Positions 9,141 to 18,299 are shown, counted from the stretch's first letter. The stretch is DNA of 64,000 nt from Phycisphaerae bacterium (GCA_018656645.1 JABHZL010000013.1:18646-82645), one strand, 5' to 3'. Program-made: numbers and translations. Notes: generated by a model from the sequence alone, not told the origin.

Positions 9141-10190
9141 ATGACAAAAATGCTAGACGCCAAACAGCTTGAACCACTTCGCTACGCAATTGATCGGGTC
9201 CGAACAGGTCATTCGCTAAGCGCATCAGAAATAGCAGATGCGTGGCGAATCTTGATGTCTGGCGGGGCGCCAGAAGGGCTTATTGGTGCGCTTCTTACTG
9301 CGCTTGCAACTCGCAAACCAACTGGCGAGGAACTTTTTGGTGCTTCTTCAATTATGAAGGAGTTTGTGCAAAAAGTACACCTCGAGGGTGATTGCACACA
9401 ATTTTTAGATACATGTGGTACGGGGGGTGCTCCAAAAACATTCAACGTCTCAACCGCCGCCGGAATCGTGCTTGCTGCTTGTGGAGTAAAAATTGCAAAA
9501 CACGGAAATCGCTCTCGAACCGGCAGGGGATCCGCTGAAGTTCTCGAGTCGCTTGGTATCAACATTCACGCAACCCAACAGCAACAACAGGCGTCGTTCG
9601 AAGAAGAAAATATTTGTTTCTGCTTCGCTCCAAATCACCACAAGGCCGTTGCAAGTGTGATGCCCGTACGAAAACAGTTGGGGTTTCCAACTATTTTTAA
9701 TTTACTAGGACCACTGTCAAATCCATGTGATGCTGGTAGGCAACTGCTCGGTGTTTGGGATGATGCGTTTGTCGTCCCAATGGCGGAGTCTCTGCTGCAA
9801 AGTTCTACAACTAAATCTGCCGTCGTTCATTCCCATGATGGTTTAGATGAAGTTTCTGTTTCAGCCCCAACAAGAATGGTATTGGTTGATGATGGAAAAC
9901 TTGTGGAATCAACGATCGATCCAGAAAGCCTAGGACTCGAGATATCAAGGTTGGAAGATCTCGTTGCCAGCGATCTAAACCAAGCAACTGCATTTGTGCG
10001 AGACACGCTTTCGGGAGCTCTTCAAGGGGGAGTACGGGACATGGTTGTGCTCAATGTGTCAGTAGGCCTTTTTCTTGCCGATCGAGCCCAAGACCTCTCT
10101 GAGGGCCTTCAAATTGCAAATGAAACCATAGACTCTGGAAGAGCAAACGAAACACTTCTGAAGTGGGCAAATATTAGTTTTTCTTCCTAA
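9141..10190 (+). CDS. trpD: Anthranilate phosphoribosyltransferase
   Basis: TrpD joins anthranilate to PRPP in tryptophan biosynthesis. The protein shows the glycine-rich PRPP motif DTCGTGGAPKTFNVSTA and KHGNRSRTGRGSAEVLE, both hallmark segments. At 349 residues from the ATG at 9141 it has the family length. The frame is open to 9075, but that start would overlap lgt and add a sequence unlike TrpD. No other trp gene is near, so the pathway genes are scattered. It is convergent with dnaA across the putative origin. Confidence 0.95.
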   Translation: MTKMLDAKQLEPLRYAIDRVRTGHSLSASEIADAWRILMSGGAPEGLIGALLTALATRKPTGEELFGASSIMKEFVQKVHLEGDCTQFLDTCGTGGAPKTFNVSTAAGIVLAACGVKIAKHGNRSRTGRGSAEVLESLGINIHATQQQQQASFEEENICFCFAPNHHKAVASVMPVRKQLGFPTIFNLLGPLSNPCDAGRQLLGVWDDAFVVPMAESLLQSSTTKSAVVHSHDGLDEVSVSAPTRMVLVDDGKLVESTIDPESLGLEISRLEDLVASDLNQATAFVRDTLSGALQGGVRDMVVLNVSVGLFLADRAQDLSEGLQIANETIDSGRANETLLKWANISFSS

Positions 10191-10483
10191 CCCACTCATA
10201 CACCAAAGCAACACATACATAAAGAAAATACTCGTAGTCTTCGTTGTATGTCCTGTCAATTTGTGGAACAAACTAACAATCATTATCTAAGGCGTTTATA
10301 AACAGTGGGTTGTGAACAGGCCAACCATTCAACAAGCTGTCGACAAGATTGTTGTTAGTGGGTGGAAGTGTGCAAATAGATTATGTAAAGCGCGTTTGTG
10401 TCACATTACTCAACGTATGCACCAGACAGTAGAGTAAAAGATATCCACCACTTATCCACAAGGGTGTTGTGGACAAAATATTA
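10191..10483. other. Candidate replication origin (oriC), intergenic
   Basis: This 293-bp gap lies directly beyond the dnaA stop, between convergent trpD and dnaA, and holds no credible gene. It contains a perfect DnaA box, a close second box in opposite orientation, a weaker ATATCCACC at 10441-10449, and an AT-rich stretch AATATTATTAATC (about 10477-10489) suitable for unwinding. Looser matches (TGTGAACAG at 10311-10319, TTGTGGAACAA near 10261) add to the impression. Placing oriC next to dnaA is common in bacteria. Strand-skew evidence could not be computed here. Confidence 0.6.
10452..10476. promoter_or_regulatory. Pair of convergent DnaA boxes
   Basis: TTATCCACA at 10452-10460 matches the DnaA-box consensus exactly on the + strand. 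TGTGGACAA at 10468-10476 is TTGTCCACA on the - strand, one change from consensus. They face each other across seven bases. The pair could also fold as a hairpin downstream of dnaA, but no T-tract follows, so DnaA binding is the better reading. Confidence 0.65.
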
Positions 10484-11848
10484 TTAATCTTTGTCCAAAG
10501 AGAGCCGACCTTGAAGCCTCGTAAGGTCTTGGTCAAGTTGGTCATTTAATGTAATTTTAGAATCAACACTTTTGATAGCGTGCATAACAGTCGTATGATC
10601 TCGACCACCGAAATAACCACCAATCTCCTCAAGGCTAAACCGCGTGTGGCGTCTTGCTAACCACATTCCAACCTGCCTTGGCATTGTGATGGATTTGTTT
10701 CTTCTCTTGGAGAGCAGGTCTATGAGCTTTACATCATAAAAATCGCTGATTGCATCAAGAATGTCTTGAATAGAAACATGCTTTGGGGCATCTTTTAAAC
10801 CACTTCCGCTTGAAAGGGCAGTCTTTGCCATTGCCAAATCAATAGGAGAACCATCAAGAAGCGAAAGCCCCTGCAGTTTTGTCATTGCCCCCTCAAGTTG
10901 GCGAATATTTTGATCTAATCGAGCGGCGATATAGTTTGACACCTCATCTGGAATATCTATATGTCGAAGCGCTGCTTTCTTTTTAATTATTGCCACCCTT
11001 GTTTCAAATCCAGGAGGATCGATACCCGCGACAAGCCCGCAGCTAAATCTGCTTATAAGGCGATCTTCAAGGTGAGGAATTTCATTTGGAGGAGCATCTG
11101 AGCTTAGCACAACTTGTCTTCCCGACTGAAACAACGTGTTGAATGTGTGAAAAAACTCTTCTTGTGTTTGCTCTCGGTTTGAAAGGTCGTGAATGTCGTC
11201 AATAATTAGCATGTCGAATGCCCGAAACTTGTGTCGGAAGTCAGACATTTCACCAGCTTGCACAGATTCTAAAAACTGGGTTAAAAAACCATTACAAGAA
11301 ACATAGTAAACTTTCATCGAGTCATTCGACTGCATCGCTGTTTGACAAATTGCTTGTAACAAATGCGTTTTGCCAAGTCCAACACCGCTGTGAATAAAGA
11401 GAGGGTTATATGCCTGTGCCGGTTTTTGTGATACAGCAATTGCAGCCGCGTGCGCAAGTTGATTGCCGGGGCCCACAATAAAATTATCAAAACTGTAGTC
11501 AGGGCTAATCAACATATCCCCAAAAGCCCCATCGGCAATAACATAACCAGAAGGGTTGAACGGCTGTGGTGAAGTGACTTGAAAATCAAGTTCTCTAGTA
11601 TTTACAAAATGAACACCGAGCAGGTGACCAGTAATAATTTGTGCAGCCTCAACAAACTGGTTTTTACACTTTCGTTCAAGATAATTTAATTGAACATCTT
11701 CTTCTAAATAAATAACAATAGAACCGTTTGAAATTCCAAGGACATCTATATCCTCAAACCATTTTCGGCACATTCTTGGGTGTTCTTTGCGCAATTGTGC
11801 CAACAAATCTAAACGAAGCTGTTTTACGTTGACACTGTTTGTTGACAC
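10484..11848 (-). CDS. dnaA: Chromosomal replication initiator protein DnaA
   Basis: The 454-residue protein has the full DnaA layout. Domain I is at the N terminus (LRKEHPRMCRKWFEDI); a short linker follows. The AAA+ domain has Walker A GVGLGKTH and Walker B LIIDDIHDL, and the C-terminal DNA-binding domain carries the DnaA signature FGGRDHTTVMHAIKSV. It binds DnaA boxes and melts the origin. The start is GTG at 11848 with no obvious Shine-Dalgarno sequence upstream (…TTTTTTACCT-GTG). The RNase Z-like gene lies 69 bases upstream on the same strand; candidate DnaA boxes lie at the downstream end. Confidence 0.98.
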   Translation of the reverse strand: MSTNSVNVKQLRLDLLAQLRKEHPRMCRKWFEDIDVLGISNGSIVIYLEEDVQLNYLERKCKNQFVEAAQIITGHLLGVHFVNTRELDFQVTSPQPFNPSGYVIADGAFGDMLISPDYSFDNFIVGPGNQLAHAAAIAVSQKPAQAYNPLFIHSGVGLGKTHLLQAICQTAMQSNDSMKVYYVSCNGFLTQFLESVQAGEMSDFRHKFRAFDMLIIDDIHDLSNREQTQEEFFHTFNTLFQSGRQVVLSSDAPPNEIPHLEDRLISRFSCGLVAGIDPPGFETRVAIIKKKAALRHIDIPDEVSNYIAARLDQNIRQLEGAMTKLQGLSLLDGSPIDLAMAKTALSSGSGLKDAPKHVSIQDILDAISDFYDVKLIDLLSKRRNKSITMPRQVGMWLARRHTRFSLEEIGGYFGGRDHTTVMHAIKSVDSKITLNDQLDQDLTRLQGRLSLDKD

Positions 11849-11917
11849 AGGTAAAAAAGTTTAATCAATAGAAACAAATTAAACAACACAACAAACAACG
11901 AAATAAAGATTTATTTA
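11849..11917 (-). promoter_or_regulatory. AT-rich gap ahead of dnaA
   Basis: This 69-bp stretch separates the RNase Z-like gene from dnaA on the - strand. It is very AT-rich and T-rich on the coding-sense strand, with no SD-like sequence before the dnaA GTG. No consensus DnaA box is present. A dnaA promoter here is likely by position only; the nearest -10 match (TATTGA) is weak. Confidence 0.35.
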
Positions 11918-12823
11918 TTATTCCGCGACAAGTTCTAACTGTTTTTCATAACGGTCACGATTTGTTTTATGATCCATAAGGAGGTGAATTCTTGAAAGGT
12001 CACTTGGGTTTACTTTTTCAACAATTGCCGCGCGGGCCTGTTCTATCGTCGTTCTTCTGCTCATGTGTACAAGAACAACATCTTTAGCACCCCATATTGT
12101 GAGTAACTCGGCAACATCATCTATATGTAGATGTTTCCCAATAGTAGCTCTTGAGCGGTGATCCTTTTCAAAAAAAGTGCATTCACTAATGACGATTGGA
12201 GATTGAACAAATTCATGTCTACAGAGATGATCGCCCATTTCGGTGTCCCCAGTAAACGCAACAATTGGCAGCTGAAGGGTTTGGGTTATTTCCGTACCCG
12301 AGAGTTTTATTTCACGAAGCTTTGATTGTGGCATGTCGCGAAACTCTTCTCGTAATTTTTTTCGATATTCAAGCACCGCATACGACATTGCGGGTACACC
12401 GTGATCTGCTTCAATGCCCCTGAGCATAATATTTGGCTTAATTTCATGTTCACCGTTTGGGGCGAGGGGAATAATATTGTGTGGTGTGTTTTGCTGCTCC
12501 AAACCAGCCCAGCCACCCATCATTTCTTGGATTGCAGCAGCTATTTCTTCATGGCACACACAGGTGCCGGTCCCCATTTTTTGAAAAAACCGCTGGCTGA
12601 AATAGTATGGAAGACCGGCCACATGATCCATGTGGCCATGTGTGATAGCGACAACAGATGCAGAGAGGGCTGGTTTTGGACACAACCCAATATCAAAAGC
12701 GAGGTCGAGTTCGGGCATGTGGACAACGGTTTGTTCTCCAGCTATGCTTATTCCCTGAATTCGATAGGGTGGAACATATAAAAAACCCATTTTTCCAGTC
12801 GAGAAAGGTCGTCGGGGCAACAT
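11918..12823 (-). CDS. Metallo-beta-lactamase-fold hydrolase, RNase Z-like
   Basis: The 301-residue protein carries a zinc-binding THGHMDH motif followed by VAGLPYYFS, a later TGDTEMGD aspartate motif, SECTFFEKDH and a terminal VHMSRR, in the order seen in tRNase Z/ElaC relatives. RNase Z trims tRNA 3' trailers, which fits a genome whose tRNAs here do not encode CCA. The N terminus (YVPPYRIQGISIAGEQTVV) lacks the usual FLGTSSG-type opening, so another MBL hydrolase role cannot be excluded. ATG 12823 is used; ATG at residue 12 is possible. It lies immediately upstream of dnaA and downstream of a tRNA-like element on the same strand. Confidence 0.72.
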   Translation of the reverse strand: MLPRRPFSTGKMGFLYVPPYRIQGISIAGEQTVVHMPELDLAFDIGLCPKPALSASVVAITHGHMDHVAGLPYYFSQRFFQKMGTGTCVCHEEIAAAIQEMMGGWAGLEQQNTPHNIIPLAPNGEHEIKPNIMLRGIEADHGVPAMSYAVLEYRKKLREEFRDMPQSKLREIKLSGTEITQTLQLPIVAFTGDTEMGDHLCRHEFVQSPIVISECTFFEKDHRSRATIGKHLHIDDVAELLTIWGAKDVVLVHMSRRTTIEQARAAIVEKVNPSDLSRIHLLMDHKTNRDRYEKQLELVAE

Positions 12824-12869
12824 ATCAAAACTCCAGAAGCAACGCTTTCGCGCAGCTTGGCTAAGTGAA

Positions 12870-12944
12870 TGTTCCGAAGAGGAGTCGAACCTCTACGACC
12901 AAGAAAACAAAATACTTGGCTTCCAAACCTTAGGTGAACGGAAC
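12870..12944 (-). tRNA. tRNA-like element with aberrant anticodon and D arms (possible pseudo-tRNA)
   Basis: On the - strand the ends pair as a tRNA acceptor (GTTCCG with CGGAAC, position 7 is T-T), and AGAGG-TTCGACT-CCTCT is a perfect T arm. The spacing between them (43 bases) equals that of a class I tRNA. The middle does not fold canonically: CCAAG pairs with CTTGG but encloses an 11-base T-rich loop instead of seven, and the D-arm region ACCTAAGGTTTGG has no normal stem. No anticodon can be assigned. It is either a decayed tRNA or a tRNA-shaped RNA with another role. CCA is not encoded. Confidence 0.45.
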
Positions 12945-12985
12945 GCTGTGTATATTTTAACCCAAAAATAAAACAGGAGCAGTAA

Positions 12986-13963
12986 TCAAATGGGTTCAGA
13001 CAACTGTTTAGCTAAATTAACAAGCTGTTTCCCATATGAATTATTCTGCAAAGAGCCAATTGAATCCACCGCCCTGTCTACAAGCTCACAAATAACACCC
13101 TCTGCCAAGCCAATAGACGAAGTGTCAATTAACATTTTTTTAAGGCGGGTTAAATCATCGTTTTCTAACGCACTTCGTAATTCTGGCAAACAATTAGGAT
13201 TTTGTTCTAACATTAAAATTGCGGGTAAAGTCATTTTACCCTTTGCAACATCTTTGCCAGTTGGTTTTCCAGCAACAAGCTCGTCAGCTAAAATGTCAAT
13301 CAAATCGTCTTTAATTTGAAATGCAGTACCAATAGAATTTCCAAAAACACCAAGATCATAAATGGTTTCATCATTTGCTCCGCCGAGAACCCCACCAATT
13401 TTGCACGACGCAGATATGAGAGATGCAGTTTTATCGTGAATGATTTGATAATAATCTTCTAAACTTAGGTTTATGTCATTTCGATGATATAACTGAACAA
13501 GCTCGCCCGCACACAAAGTGTTCGTTACATCGCCAAGCAAAAGATTAAGGTCTGGATTTCGAATGGTTGAACAAAGGTGAAAAGCGCTTGACAAAAGATA
13601 ATCACCAAGCATGACAGCACCCTCATTTCCCCACAGAGAGTTAATTGTTTGGCCACCCCGCCGAATATCAGCCTCATCAAGAACATCATCATGTACCAAC
13701 GTTGCAAGGTGTATCAACTCAACCACACCAGCAGCTCGATATACATCGTCTGTTACCACATTGCTTTCTTGGACAGACCGCCACGACAACAACACAAGGG
13801 ACGGCCTTAACATTTTCCCTCTGTAACCAGAGAGATATCCGCAAACGTCATTAACAGCATCATGTTTACTTTTAAGATGAGTTTCTACTAAGGAACCCAC
13901 CGAATCAAGCTCTCGCGATAACCACAAACCCACATCTGTTGTCATATTTAACAAAGTGTTCAT
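12986..13963 (-). CDS. Polyprenyl diphosphate synthase (trans-isoprenyl type)
   Basis: This enzyme condenses isopentenyl diphosphate units into long all-trans chains, usually for quinone side chains. Both aspartate-rich motifs are present: LVHDDVLDEADIRRGG and FQIKDDLIDI, each with the DDxxD pattern. The GKPTGKDVAKGKMTLP segment between motif 2 and the C terminus is typical of hepta/octaprenyl synthases. Start ATG 13963 (MNTLLNMTTD) is preferred: it lies two bases beyond the stop of the upstream methyltransferase, whereas the longer frame to 13996 would overlap it. Chain length cannot be read from sequence alone. Confidence 0.9.
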   Translation of the reverse strand: MNTLLNMTTDVGLWLSRELDSVGSLVETHLKSKHDAVNDVCGYLSGYRGKMLRPSLVLLSWRSVQESNVVTDDVYRAAGVVELIHLATLVHDDVLDEADIRRGGQTINSLWGNEGAVMLGDYLLSSAFHLCSTIRNPDLNLLLGDVTNTLCAGELVQLYHRNDINLSLEDYYQIIHDKTASLISASCKIGGVLGGANDETIYDLGVFGNSIGTAFQIKDDLIDILADELVAGKPTGKDVAKGKMTLPAILMLEQNPNCLPELRSALENDDLTRLKKMLIDTSSIGLAEGVICELVDRAVDSIGSLQNNSYGKQLVNLAKQLSEPI

Positions 13964-13965
13964 AA

Positions 13966-14781
13966 TTATTTTAGAGCAGCCATATACGCAACCCACCCAG
14001 CGCAGGCTTCTCCACGACTATCAACTGACCACACCCCATTTCCATCGCCATCCTCATCAGTTCCCTCCCAATACACAACAACACTGCTAAAACCAGCGTC
14101 TAAAAGAACATCTTTAATTTCTGGAAGTGTCCAAAACCGCCACTCGTATGTAAAAGCTTTTTTAATTTTTGAACCGTCTGGAAACTCAAAATGAATATAG
14201 TTAACAACATCTCCAGTAATGGGATTAACGAGGTGCTGGTCCCAAATATATGTAAAACCATCCATATCCCTCTCTTCATCCATTTCTAAAAACGAGTCAC
14301 TGCCACCATACGCGTCTAATAAAAAGATACCATCGTCTTTGAGACCCCTTTTTACACTTTCAAAATAACGAAGCAATTGATCACGTTTTTTAAATCCATA
14401 ATAACTAAAGTTCATAGCAAGCGTGCAATCGACAAGCGGGAGGTCGACAGTGAATACATCATGTTCGATGAGGTCCACCCTCGATATTTGATTTTCTGTT
14501 AACTCAGATGCAATTTTATTATTTGCCCAAGCAAGCACAGATGGATCAAGATCAACCCCGACAACCCTGTTGATATCGTTTTGTTTTACCCACTCCCGAG
14601 CGACGGCAGAGGTCCCACAAAAATCCTCTCGAATAACAACAGGTTTTCTTTCTCGCAACTCATCCCACGCCTGATAAATAAGGCTTACCTCAGACTCTGG
14701 GCACTGAACAGATCGCTCATAGAGATCATTAATATCTGCTGTTTTTGCTGTAATCCAGCCTTCTTTTACAGGTCTAGCCAT
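13966..14781 (-). CDS. Class I SAM-dependent methyltransferase
   Basis: The 271-residue protein has a Rossmann methyltransferase core: FCGTSAVAREWV leads into motif I, VVGVDLDPSVLAWAN is the acidic SAM-ribose loop, and TLAMNFSYYGFKKRDQLLRYF with the later GIFLLDAYGG match motifs II-III. Its substrate is unknown. It overlaps the extended frame of, and is almost certainly cotranscribed with, the polyprenyl synthase two bases downstream. A quinone-pathway methylation is therefore an attractive but unproven guess; it does not look like UbiE/MenG. No clear Shine-Dalgarno sequence precedes the ATG at 14781. Confidence 0.8.
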   Translation of the reverse strand: MARPVKEGWITAKTADINDLYERSVQCPESEVSLIYQAWDELRERKPVVIREDFCGTSAVAREWVKQNDINRVVGVDLDPSVLAWANNKIASELTENQISRVDLIEHDVFTVDLPLVDCTLAMNFSYYGFKKRDQLLRYFESVKRGLKDDGIFLLDAYGGSDSFLEMDEERDMDGFTYIWDQHLVNPITGDVVNYIHFEFPDGSKIKKAFTYEWRFWTLPEIKDVLLDAGFSSVVVYWEGTDEDGDGNGVWSVDSRGEACAGWVAYMAALK

Positions 14782-14834
14782 AGTTTGTAAAGGATAATCT
14801 TTTTACCTGTATGCGTGGTAAATAAATATAACAA

Positions 14835-16280
14835 TTATTCAATTGGTTGAAGCGTGAGCGGATCTCGTAGAGGAAGTTCAACAACTGAACCACCAATAAT
14901 TTTACGAACACTCTCTATTGTTGCACGGTCGTTTCCCTCAGAGATAACACCCCAATTTCCAACCACGAGCATTGCCATCTTATCTTCGGACAACAAATCG
15001 TTTGCCACGCGCAACACATCCTCTACTTGTACGCTTGTGATTCTGTTTTTATAAGTAGACCAGTAATGGGGATCACGGCCAGAAATATCGTCAGAAACAA
15101 AAACACCAACTATTTGCGCTTGCGATTGAAAAGTTGATGGAAACTGCTCAATAAGAGCGCTTTTTGCTAGGTTTAAATCATCTTCTGAAACCAACTCTGT
15201 TTTAATTTTATTAATTTCGTTAAAAATTAGATCAGCAGCCAGTGCCACGGTTTTACTTTTTGATTCATATCCAGCGCCCCACAAACCATCCATATAAACC
15301 CCAGGTACTAAAAAAGACCCCGCACTATACGCAAGCCCCTCGTTTGAACGAACGGTTTGGGTAATTCGGCTACTAAAACCACCGCCACCAAGAATATAAT
15401 TCATAATAGTGGCAGCTTCTAAATCTGGGTCACCTTGACGAAGTGAACGAAGCCCAATTCGTACCCCGCCCTGAGAAACATCTTGATCTACAAAATAAAT
15501 ACCAGGGATATAAGCAGAATTAATTTCTGGAGGAGCAGCAACCTTGTTTCCAAACACCCAATCACCAATATAATGTTCAAGAGTTTGCAACATTTTATCC
15601 GTGTCAAAATCCCCACTAACCGAAATGATCATGTTTGATGGGTTTATGATTTGGTTATGAACAGACTTTAAATCATCAACAGTAACCGAACCAACCATTT
15701 CACCAGTCGGTTGCCTACCCATGTACGAGTTTCCATACAAAAGAGCCGCCGTTTCCCGCCTTAATATTGCCGAAGGCTGATCATTGCGCTGTTTTAGATT
15801 TTCAACAATACTATCCCTGCTTAAATCAACCCTTGATTGTTGAAACCCCGGGTTTCGCAACATGTCAATAAATAAAGGCAAGCTTTCATCTAAATTAGAA
15901 GAAAGACTATTAAGCGACGCGGTTATTGTTTCTTTGGAACCACGAACACCAGCGCCAGCAGCCAAAAAATCAAATCTTTCATCAAGATCTTCTGCAGAAA
16001 GAGAAGTTGTGCCACCATCTCGAATAAGGCTAGCCATCATTGTTGACAAACCAACCCTATCAACAGGGTCAAGATACGAGCCACCCTTAAATGTAAACGA
16101 AATATTAACAAGCGGCAACTCCTTGTCTTCGGCCAGATAAACAGGAATACCGCTAGAAAGTTCACGCCTATACTCAACAGAGGACGGGGGAGTAAAATTG
16201 TATTCTGGGAACACAATATCGCTCGGGTGGATTGGTACGCCAAGCGCCGTTGAAAGCAAAACTGTTTGGATAATAATCAT
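14835..16280 (-). CDS. M16-family peptidase subunit without zinc motif (secreted)
   Basis: This is an M16 (pitrilysin/insulinase) homologue with an N-terminal signal-like segment (MIIIQTVLLSTALG). The position that normally holds HxxEH reads GLSTMMASLIRDGG, so metal binding is lost. The downstream M16 C-terminal half is intact, including YSAGSFLVPGVYMDGLWGAG and GGGGFSSRITQTVRSNEGLAYS, the kind of R/Y substrate-binding region found in the non-catalytic partner of heterodimeric M16B enzymes. ATG 16280 is preferred to a TTG at 16286, with AAGG upstream. The catalytic partner is encoded just upstream, 24 bases away, so they likely form one secreted heterodimeric peptidase. Confidence 0.87.
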   Translation of the reverse strand: MIIIQTVLLSTALGVPIHPSDIVFPEYNFTPPSSVEYRRELSSGIPVYLAEDKELPLVNISFTFKGGSYLDPVDRVGLSTMMASLIRDGGTTSLSAEDLDERFDFLAAGAGVRGSKETITASLNSLSSNLDESLPLFIDMLRNPGFQQSRVDLSRDSIVENLKQRNDQPSAILRRETAALLYGNSYMGRQPTGEMVGSVTVDDLKSVHNQIINPSNMIISVSGDFDTDKMLQTLEHYIGDWVFGNKVAAPPEINSAYIPGIYFVDQDVSQGGVRIGLRSLRQGDPDLEAATIMNYILGGGGFSSRITQTVRSNEGLAYSAGSFLVPGVYMDGLWGAGYESKSKTVALAADLIFNEINKIKTELVSEDDLNLAKSALIEQFPSTFQSQAQIVGVFVSDDISGRDPHYWSTYKNRITSVQVEDVLRVANDLLSEDKMAMLVVGNWGVISEGNDRATIESVRKIIGGSVVELPLRDPLTLQPIE

Positions 16281-16304
16281 TGTCAAAACCTTATATATAT
16301 TTTC

Positions 16305-18299
16305 TTATTTATTTTCTTGTTGTGTAAGTTCTGCGATGCGGTCAGCTATTTTTAAAATCATAAATTCAATTACCACCCGGTCTTTGTCTGGCACGGTTGT
16401 AACCACACCCTGCATGGCGCCGTAAATTCTTGTTAAATCATTAAGGTCCATCGTCTTCATGTTTTCAATAAAAGCATCTGCCTCAACCTGTTGTTCAGGA
16501 GTTAATTCTAAAGAACCAGAAGCATCATTAACAACCACCACTTCGCTTGTTTCCACAACCTCATTATTAGGCGAAGTTTTTTCCTCTTCCGCTACTCGTT
16601 CTTCAAGTTTTTGAAGCAAATAATCAAATACAGGTTTAAATTCTGGGGGAACTTGCGCGGATTGCATACGCATTCCAGCAAGAGCCGGACCAAGTTCTTC
16701 TGAAGGAATATTTTCAAGTTCTTTTAGCGCCTGTTTGATCATTGCAAGTTGTTCTGGTGAAAATGCCTCCAGGTCTTCATCAACAGGATCAGCATTAGCA
16801 GATCGATGATAAATAGCGACCGAGCTGTTGTTTTCATCAAAATATGTATTTGCTAGGGTCATAATATCATCGCCCGTGACACGTAAAAGGGAATCAGAGG
16901 CGGTATTGATGTAGTTCCAATCCCCAAACATTTCAAAAAACCCTAATTGAATCATGAGATAAAAATTACTTTGAAGACCCCTATATTGATCAGCAACAAT
17001 ATTGTTCTTAACCTTTTGTAATTCCGCCTCCAAAACAACCTCATTTTTTAAGAGTTCTGCTTCCCGATACCAAGCTGCCTCAAGTTCTTCGGGAGACGAC
17101 TCGCCCTTTACCGTTGCTTTAAAAGAAAAAGAGCCTGCGTATTTTTTACCATCAAAATGAGCGCCTGCACTTGCAGCGATCTCATCCCCCTCAACCAAGC
17201 TTTTAAATAACCGACCAGTTCTTCCATTTAGTACAGCGGACATAACCTCAAACACGTAAGAGTCTTTGTGCCCAAAAGGAACCGCGTGGTATCTAACTTC
17301 TATTTGTGATTGCGCATCAACCTCACCAACAAGCCGCTGTGGCGCCTTTTGTGCAGGTTCAATAGTGGGAACAGGTGGTGGCGGCGTTCCTCTTGTTAAC
17401 CGGCCAAAATACTCTTCAATCAAATTTTTGGTGGAGGCAAGTTCAAAATCCCCAACAACAATCCCAATTAAATTGTTTGGTCGGTAATAAATATCAAAGT
17501 ATCGTTTTGCTTCTTTAAGTGTATAGCTGTTTAAATCACTGGGCCACCCAATAACAGGCCATGAATATGGCGAAGCTTCCCAAAACATAGAGTTAAACTG
17601 TTCATCAAACTTGCCTGTCGGCGAAGAATCCGTTCGCATGCGTCTTTCTTCATGTACAACATCGCGCTCAGAGAAAAACTCACGGAACACACTGTTTTGA
17701 AGGCGGTCGGATTCCATCCAACACCACAGTTCAAGCTTGTTTGCCGGAAGACCATTAATATAAAACGTGATATCTTCAGAAGTAAAAGCATTCATACCAA
17801 CCGCACCAGCTTTTTGATAAACAGAAGAAAACTCATCTTTCACAATGACAGATCGGTGTTCATTCATTGTTTCTACAATTTCCCTGCGGAGTGCGGCAAG
17901 TTGTGGCGTGTCGTATTTTTCGTCCCACGGATCATCAATTTCACCAGCCCTAAAACGGTCATATTGTTCACCCCAAACAATATCAAGCATCTGATCTCGC
18001 AGCGAACTTTCTTTTTCAGTGAATTGCGCATCTGCAACCGCGTCACTTGTTCCAATAGTATTGGTTCCCTTGAACATCAAGTGTTCAAAATAGTGACTAA
18101 GGCCCGTAATTCCAGGGCGTTCGTTCACAGACCCAACCTTTGCAACCCACCCAACAGCGACGTTATTGGGCTCTGCAGACCGCTGTAACAAAATGAATTT
18201 CATTCCATTATCAAGCGTGAAAACATCGGGTTCTACTTGTTGGGCAAAAACAGCTTGCGTACAAAGTAGTGTTGAGAGAATTGTTAAACAGTGTTTCAT
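16305..18299 (-). CDS. M16-family zinc metallopeptidase, catalytic subunit (secreted)
   Basis: The 664-residue protein has a clear signal peptide (LTILSTLLCTQAVFAQ) and the inverted zinc motif HYFEH at residues 69-73, followed by the LMFKGT helix. The third ligand glutamate should lie in the REIVETMNEH segment. An M16 C-terminal domain follows (SQIEVRYHAVPFGH…LNGRTGRLF). The last ~130 residues are an acidic, low-complexity extension not part of the peptidase fold, ending in a helical region. It precedes the zinc-less M16 gene, consistent with a two-subunit periplasmic enzyme. It is divergent from rsmJ. Confidence 0.93.
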   Translation of the reverse strand: MKHCLTILSTLLCTQAVFAQQVEPDVFTLDNGMKFILLQRSAEPNNVAVGWVAKVGSVNERPGITGLSHYFEHLMFKGTNTIGTSDAVADAQFTEKESSLRDQMLDIVWGEQYDRFRAGEIDDPWDEKYDTPQLAALRREIVETMNEHRSVIVKDEFSSVYQKAGAVGMNAFTSEDITFYINGLPANKLELWCWMESDRLQNSVFREFFSERDVVHEERRMRTDSSPTGKFDEQFNSMFWEASPYSWPVIGWPSDLNSYTLKEAKRYFDIYYRPNNLIGIVVGDFELASTKNLIEEYFGRLTRGTPPPPVPTIEPAQKAPQRLVGEVDAQSQIEVRYHAVPFGHKDSYVFEVMSAVLNGRTGRLFKSLVEGDEIAASAGAHFDGKKYAGSFSFKATVKGESSPEELEAAWYREAELLKNEVVLEAELQKVKNNIVADQYRGLQSNFYLMIQLGFFEMFGDWNYINTASDSLLRVTGDDIMTLANTYFDENNSSVAIYHRSANADPVDEDLEAFSPEQLAMIKQALKELENIPSEELGPALAGMRMQSAQVPPEFKPVFDYLLQKLEERVAEEEKTSPNNEVVETSEVVVVNDASGSLELTPEQQVEADAFIENMKTMDLNDLTRIYGAMQGVVTTVPDKDRVVIEFMILKIADRIAELTQQENK

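Noticed and set aside
12870..12944. tRNA-Gly(TCC) read on the + strand (CTTCCAA occurs there)
   Set aside because: The T arm and acceptor are in - strand orientation, so the apparent loop is in the wrong sense and its stem does not pair.
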